33,116 nucleotides of DNA from an uncultured Lachnospiraceae bacterium (GTDB lineage Bacteria; Bacillota; Clostridia; Lachnospirales; Lachnospiraceae): positions 1 to 33,116 of the forward strand of contig CALWLI010000016.1 in NCBI GenBank assembly GCA_944381485.1, read 5' to 3'. The notes under the pieces were generated by a model. That model worked only from the letters and a program-made list of their open reading frames with translations. It was not told where the DNA came from and ran no database searches. Positions 31,350-33,116 of this stretch are shown piece after piece. Position 1 is the first letter of the stretch. Every line of letters starts with the position of its first letter. The position numbers were made by a program, and so were the translations under genes.

Positions 31350-31462
31350 TAAAAAACTCTGAAATCCCTTTTTTTGAATTTCAGAGTTTTTATGACGCCA
31401 ACAGGCTTTCGATCCCCCGCGACAGGCGGATAATACAGCTGAGTTATAGCTGTTCAAAAAAA
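31350..31462 (-). promoter_or_regulatory. Candidate transcription attenuator or small RNA in the lysA leader
   Basis: In 5'-to-3' order on the minus strand: TTTTTTTGAA (31453-31462); a hairpin ACAGCT-loop-AGCTGT (31435-31453); a GC-rich block bounded by CGCC/GGCG (31396-31428); then a strong terminator hairpin (31352-31391). The terminator loop contains TTCAAAAAAA (31369-31378), the exact complement of the first element. It does not show the conserved lysine-riboswitch or T-box sequences. It may be a leader that stops transcription before lysA under some condition, or a free-standing small RNA. Confidence 0.45.
31352..31391 (-). terminator. Intrinsic terminator hairpin upstream of lysA
   Basis: AAAAACTCTGAAAT (31352-31365) and ATTTCAGAGTTTTT (31378-31391) pair over 14 bases with a 12-base loop, followed on the minus strand by TTTTTT. 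No protein gene on the minus strand ends before it, so it must end either a leader transcript of lysA or an unannotated RNA. Confidence 0.85.
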
Positions 31463-31531
31463 CTTGTATAATACCCTTATAAATAATATTATAATATTAT
31501 AATCGAATCGTAGATTGTGGGGGTTCTCATC

Positions 31532-32080
31532 ATGAAAAACCAATATATACAACTTATGCCGTCAGACCTGTCTCTTGCGGAGCAGGTTCTTGATTACTAT
31601 AAGAAAAACAGAGCTTTTTTAGAAGCCTTTGAACCCGTACGAAGCAAGGATTTTTTTTCATTAGAGTATCAGCGAGAGATAATAAAAAGCGAAATGGCTG
31701 AGTTTAAGGAAAGAACAGCATTTCATTTTTATATTGAGCCAATTGAACAGCCCTCAAAAATTATCGGTAGCATCGGATTGAACAATGTGGTATGGGGTCC
31801 TTTTTGCTCTGCTTTTCTCGGATACAAATTAGACCGGGATTTTGTCAACAAAGGATATATGTCAGCTGCAGTGGGAATGCTGACAAAATACGCATTTGAA
31901 GAATTGGGCTTACATCGAATAGAGGCGAATGTCATGCCCAAAAACAAAGCATCCTTAAGAGTTTTAGAGAAAAACCATTTTATAAATGAAGGGCTTTCAA
32001 AATATTACCTTAATATCAACGGAGTTTGGGAAGATCATATTCACATGGTTAAAATAAATTATGCGATGCATCAAAGATAA
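31532..32080 (+). CDS. GNAT acetyltransferase, RimJ/RimL-like
   Basis: A 182-residue acetyltransferase of the ribosomal-protein-alanine/RimJ group. The motif A region is FLGYKLDRDFVNKGYMSAA near residue 100. It is followed by HRIEANVMPKNKASLRVLEKNHF, seen as RIEANVMP and SLRVLEKNHF, and WEDHIHM at the end, all standard for this group. Members modify protein N-termini, antibiotics or other amines, so the substrate is open. The ATG at 31532 has GGGGG eight bases upstream; an in-frame GTG at 31517 is less likely. The gene is clearly poorer in GC than the chromosome to its left and ends two bases from the antitoxin gene, tail to tail. Confidence 0.88.
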   Translation: MKNQYIQLMPSDLSLAEQVLDYYKKNRAFLEAFEPVRSKDFFSLEYQREIIKSEMAEFKERTAFHFYIEPIEQPSKIIGSIGLNNVVWGPFCSAFLGYKLDRDFVNKGYMSAAVGMLTKYAFEELGLHRIEANVMPKNKASLRVLEKNHFINEGLSKYYLNINGVWEDHIHMVKINYAMHQR

Positions 32081-32082
32081 GC

Positions 32083-32406
32083 TCAGGAAACAGTCCTTTC
32101 AGACTTGATAAAAGGCACATCCTTTATACAGTCGGAGGAAAGAATATCAAGAAGACGGCAAGCCGAGCCTGTGGGATGGTTAGTTCCTTTTTCCCACGCT
32201 TCCACCGTTTTGGAGGATACTCCCATATAATCGGCAAATACTGCCTGTGTCATACCTGCATGAGTTCGTATAGCTTTGATCTCACTTTTGTTATAGCGCT
32301 TCACAGGTTCAATTATAAAAGTATGTGTCCTTGCTTTGCCCTTCCCTTTTTCAAACTCTATCGCCTCATTTAATCCGGTAACAAGATCATTGAAAAGCTC
32401 CCTCAT
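32083..32406 (-). CDS. Helix-turn-helix antitoxin (HigA/XRE type)
   Basis: A 107-residue DNA-binding protein. The N-terminal 40 residues are charged (FEKGKGKARTH), followed by an XRE-type helix-turn-helix at about 50-80: MTQAVFADYMGVSSKTVEAWEKG. Such proteins neutralise a partner toxin and repress their own operon. The start ATG overlaps the stop codon of the upstream toxin gene (TAATG). The toxin-before-antitoxin order is that of HigBA pairs. Type and naming are inferred from order and fold. Confidence 0.85.
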   Translation of the reverse strand: MRELFNDLVTGLNEAIEFEKGKGKARTHTFIIEPVKRYNKSEIKAIRTHAGMTQAVFADYMGVSSKTVEAWEKGTNHPTGSACRLLDILSSDCIKDVPFIKSERTVS

Positions 32407-32756
32407 TATCCTTTTCTCCTTTCCGCAGCCTCTTCCTTCAGTTGTTTTACCAAGACTTTCAAGACTGCCTTTTCTTTGTCAGTCAGGTTGTCCTTTTCTT
32501 TTTTGGCATACGCCGTGATCAGATAGATGACTGTATATTCTTCAAAATCCACATAGCAGACTCTGACGCTGCCGCTTTTTCCTCGTCCTTCAAAGGCAAA
32601 TCTCACTTTCCTTAGGCCGCCTGTTCCTTGCATGATGTCTCCTGCTTCAGGGTTTTTAAGGAGCATCTTTTGCAGCTCCATAAGATCATCATCATCAAAG
32701 CCCAAATCAGACCAACGCTTTGTAAACGAAGGGACTTCTACAAATTTTCGTATCAT
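32406..32756 (-). CDS. RelE/HigB-type toxin
   Basis: A 116-residue basic protein of the RelE/ParE superfamily. The core GTGGLRKVRFAFEGRGKSGSVRVCYVDF matches the beta-sheet of HigB-like mRNA endonucleases (seen as GLRKVRFA and GSVRVCYVDF), and VIYLITAYAKKEKDNLT the last strand, with Tyr and Lys residues typical of the group. It would cleave mRNA on ribosomes when not bound by the antitoxin. The start ATG lies inside the left arm of a long palindrome (32753-32766). No good ribosome binding site precedes it, so the message may be leaderless. Confidence 0.85.
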   Translation of the reverse strand: MIRKFVEVPSFTKRWSDLGFDDDDLMELQKMLLKNPEAGDIMQGTGGLRKVRFAFEGRGKSGSVRVCYVDFEEYTVIYLITAYAKKEKDNLTDKEKAVLKVLVKQLKEEAAERRKG

Positions 32757-32804
32757 GATGTAATTTATAAAGGGTGGATTACACCACCGAAAATTACATC
32801 ATGA
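32753..32804. repeat. Nested palindrome at the toxin gene start
   Basis: TCATGATGTAATTT (32753-32766) and AAATTACATCATGA (32791-32804) are perfect 14-base inverted repeats. The 24 bases between them hold a second small hairpin, GGTGG (32773-32777) and CCACC (32784-32788). The left arm contains the toxin start codon. A TATAAA at 32764-32769 on the minus strand could be its -10 box. It may be the toxin-antitoxin operator, or an element end. The rest of the gap to 32911 holds only small open frames. Confidence 0.75.
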
Positions 32805-32911
32805 CTGCGGCTCATTTGTGGCGAATGAAAAGACAGTTGTGATGAAGGAGGGATGCTCCTGACCTTGACCGTAACTGTCACCCCCTACACATTTCCACAA
32901 AGGAGGCCATT

Positions 32912-33116
32912 ATGGAACTGAAACTGACCTACACACAATGCGGGGATTATTTGATCCCCAACCTTGTATTGGCTGACACGCAGGAGTACCACATCGGTAA
33001 ATATGGACGGATACGACGCGCCTATCTGAAGGAGCATCGTCCAGCCATTTACAGTACCCTGCTGCTCACGGAAAAGCTCTTTCCCCATTTGGCGGAGATC
33101 GACGCTGCCTGCAAAA
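32912..33116 (+). CDS. tnpV: TnpV-like transposon-encoded protein, N-terminal part (runs off the window)
   Basis: The first 68 codons of a protein that opens MELKLTYTQCGDYLIPNLVL and continues with EYHIGKYGRIRRAYLKEHRP and a LLLTEKLFPHLAEID helix. This matches TnpV proteins carried by clostridial transposons and conjugative elements such as the Tn4451 group. Their function is not established. The start has AAAGGAGG six bases upstream. Together with the toxin-antitoxin pair and the change in base composition it suggests that a mobile element begins here and continues past the right edge. Confidence 0.8.
   Translation, partial: MELKLTYTQCGDYLIPNLVLADTQEYHIGKYGRIRRAYLKEHRPAIYSTLLLTEKLFPHLAEIDAACK

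Noticed and set aside
31296-31457. N-terminal extension of lysA by 54 residues
   Set aside because: The open frame crosses a strong terminator hairpin, the extra residues have no family match, and the ATG at 31295 has an excellent ribosome binding site.
31296-31500. Lysine riboswitch or T-box upstream of lysA
   Set aside because: The conserved AGAGG-type core and kink-turn of the L-box and the AGGGTGG-type T-box sequence are not seen, and the region above the terminator is too short for an L-box.
32753-32804. Insertion sequence ends
   Set aside because: No transposase gene lies between or beside the arms within the window, and 52 bases are too few for an insertion sequence.
1-33116. CRISPR array, phage genes, rRNA genes or a restriction system
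   Set aside because: No regularly spaced repeats, phage structural genes, rRNA sequence or methylase/nuclease motifs were seen on either strand.
1-33116. Sigma-54 promoters near rpoN or elsewhere
   Set aside because: I saw no convincing TGGCAC-N5-TTGCA site, but the reading was by eye and not exhaustive.

Overview
The window looks like a chromosomal segment of a Gram-positive anaerobe of the class Clostridia, most likely Lachnospiraceae. This rests on the gene families (DUF4317, DUF5662, DUF1275, DegV, the rpsF-ssb-rpsR order), strong AGGAGG ribosome binding sites, sigma-A type promoters close to TTGACA-17-TATAAT, and a tRNA gene without an encoded CCA. The genus cannot be named from this sequence. 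Almost every gene is on the minus strand, so the segment is read from high to low coordinates. The exceptions are a DUF5662 gene, an M42 peptidase gene, the tRNA-Cys gene and the right-hand end.

Right end (31.3-33.1 kb): an AT-richer accessory patch holds a RimJ/L-like acetyltransferase, a HigBA-type toxin-antitoxin pair, a nested palindrome and the start of a TnpV-like transposon gene. It looks like the edge of an integrated element. Next come lysA with a leader that contains a strong intrinsic terminator, a DUF4317 gene, a guanylate kinase gene with a palindrome over its promoter, rpoN (sigma-54), and an N-terminally truncated class II aldolase.

Middle (16.6-26 kb): an acyltransferase gene is followed by a seven-gene operon. 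It encodes a peptide-binding lipoprotein, two permeases, two ATPases, a dipeptide epimerase of the L-Ala-D/L-Glu type and a serine hydrolase of the beta-lactamase fold. The set resembles the B. subtilis dpp-ykf locus and suggests uptake and use of murein-derived dipeptides. The tRNA-Cys gene then sits back to back with a degV-led run: degV, NlpC/P60 hydrolase, ybaK, GNAT, DUF1275.

Left part (0-13 kb): an M42 peptidase, a DUF805 membrane protein, a Nudix/radical SAM/DJ-1 run, an ECF sigma/anti-sigma pair, a DUF5662 protein, and a secreted TIM-barrel (DUF5722-like) protein. These are followed by a housekeeping run (cyclophilin, flavin reductase, DUF445, thymidine kinase, DUF2156, GNAT) and finally rpsF-ssb-rpsR.

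Most of the window is ordinary chromosome. The least explained signals are the lysA leader with its terminator-loop complement, the nested palindrome at the toxin start, the palindrome over the gmk promoter, and the aldolase remnant directly behind rpoN. No complete new system is evident. No gap without a gene exceeds 300 bases; the longest gaps are described in the entries for the promoters, the lysA leader and the palindrome.
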